7,508 nt of DNA, taken from positions 1 through 7,508 of the forward strand of contig JAKSBO010001001.1 of NCBI GenBank assembly GCA_022361095.1. Reading direction: 5' to 3'. The notes below the pieces were generated by a model, which searched no databases, had not been told where the DNA came from, and saw only the letters and a list, made by a program, of their open reading frames with translations. Origin of the DNA: Desulfobacterales bacterium. Lineage in GTDB: Bacteria > Desulfobacterota > Desulfobacteria > Desulfobacterales > Desulfobacteraceae. Positions within the stretch are counted from its first letter, which is position 1. Each line of letters begins with the position of its first letter. This document shows positions 7,238 to 7,508 of this stretch, in pieces. A program made the translations under genes and the position numbers.

Positions 7238-7268
7238 TGATTCATTGAAAATATCGTATGTTTCAGCG

Positions 7269-7284
7269 TGGTACATGATTTGCA
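7269..7284 (+). promoter_or_regulatory. Candidate sigma-54 (-24/-12) promoter
   Basis: TGGTACATGATTTGCA matches the RpoN consensus TGGCACG-N4-TTGCW. The invariant GG (7270-7271) and GC (7282-7283) are at the required spacing, the TTGC box is intact, and the mismatches are T for C at the fourth base and A for G at the seventh. Predicted transcription would start near 7295 and run rightwards, giving a leader of about 190 bases if the next gene begins at 7486. It lies in non-coding DNA. Such promoters need an AAA+ enhancer-binding activator, and none is encoded in the window. Confidence 0.5.
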
Positions 7285-7436
7285 ATAAAATCGGGTCAGC
7301 GATGTGAGATATTATGTTGTTTTGCAGAGACGATAATTAAAGCCAAACATGCCTACATCCCGGCTATATGTTCATACTTGATTTTGAAAGTGCTTAAGAT
7401 GGAAACGTTCATATAGTCTTCACATTACATACAACA

Positions 7437-7478
7437 GCCATGGGGTGGTTATATTGATTGATTCCCCAGGCTAACCCA
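7437..7478 (+). other. Overlapping alternative hairpins before a possible start codon
   Basis: Stem A pairs GCC(A)TGGGG (7437-7445) with CCCCAGGC (7464-7471): eight base pairs with one bulged A and an 18-base loop. Stem B pairs GGTTA in that loop (7447-7451) with TAACC (7472-7476), immediately after stem A. With no linker between the two right arms, both stems probably cannot form together, so they would be alternatives. They end 7 bases before the ATG at 7486. No known riboswitch class is recognised. The stems are short and chance pairing is possible. Confidence 0.3.
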
Positions 7479-7508
7479 AAGAAAAATGAACAATTTGTTT
7501 CGGTTGCA

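Larger units (their letters stand above)
7185..7508 (+). other. AT-rich intergenic or leader region without a complete gene
   Basis: Base composition drops clearly from the coding DNA before it, and all frames are broken into short pieces, the longest forward ones under about 10 codons (for example from ATG 7314 and 7368). The region holds the inverted repeat, sigma-54-like promoter and hairpins listed separately. An ATG at 7486 stays open to the right edge (MNNLFRL) after a weak AAAGAA. It could start the next gene, but seven codons prove nothing. No strong intrinsic terminator for the operon is visible: no hairpin here is followed by a T run. Confidence 0.6.

Noticed and set aside
7213..7250. 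Rho-independent terminator for the operon
   Set aside because: The stem is only six pairs with a 13-base loop, and the following bases (TGATTCATTG) are not a T run.
7437..7478. A known riboswitch (TPP, cobalamin, fluoride or c-di-GMP type)
   Set aside because: None of the conserved core sequences of these classes could be found; only short stems are visible.
7185..7508. Sigma-70 promoters in the tail (TTGAAA at 7245 and 7384, TTGATT at 7378)
   Set aside because: No acceptable -10 hexamer lies 16-18 bases downstream of any of them.

Overview
The window holds most of one five-gene operon on the + strand, followed by a non-coding tail. The genes are packed end to end: an outer-membrane efflux channel (cut by the left edge), a periplasmic adaptor, a resistance-nodulation-division (RND) inner-membrane pump, an OmpR-type response regulator and a membrane sensor histidine kinase. 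Together they form a complete three-part export pump spanning both membranes of a Gram-negative cell, with a dedicated two-component system. No transposase, phage gene, tRNA, rRNA or CRISPR array is visible.

Organism: the three-part pump requires an outer membrane. The coding DNA is moderately GC-rich (roughly mid-50s percent by eye). The tail carries a good sigma-54-like promoter match. Protein style and composition would suit a Desulfobacterota (Desulfobacterales-like) genome, but this is inference, and other Proteobacteria-like lineages cannot be excluded.

Layout: bases 1-877 encode the C-terminal ~290 residues of the channel. Its stop overlaps the adaptor start by one base (TAATG). The adaptor (877-2049) overlaps the pump gene (2042-5197), which overlaps the regulator gene (5191-5862). 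The kinase starts two bases after the regulator stop (5865-7184). The adaptor, pump and regulator starts each have a purine-rich ribosome site seven bases upstream, which settles the start choices. The operon promoter lies left of the window.

Bases 7185-7508 are clearly AT-richer and contain no convincing complete gene. They hold a sigma-54-type -24/-12 element (7269-7284), an inverted repeat about 70 bp upstream of its predicted start site, a short direct repeat around the kinase stop codon, and two mutually exclusive hairpins just before a possible ATG at 7486. This looks like the regulatory region of a gene that begins at or beyond the right edge.

Working model (inference): the kinase senses an unidentified periplasmic or membrane signal and phosphorylates the regulator, which controls the operon and thus export of an unidentified substrate. 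The arrangement is a known theme (compare mdtABC-baeSR) rather than a new system. The least ordinary points are the kinase's very short ATP lid, a nine-T tract in the kinase gene where a one-base slip stops translation almost at once, the missing TM10 lysine in the pump, and the structured tail.
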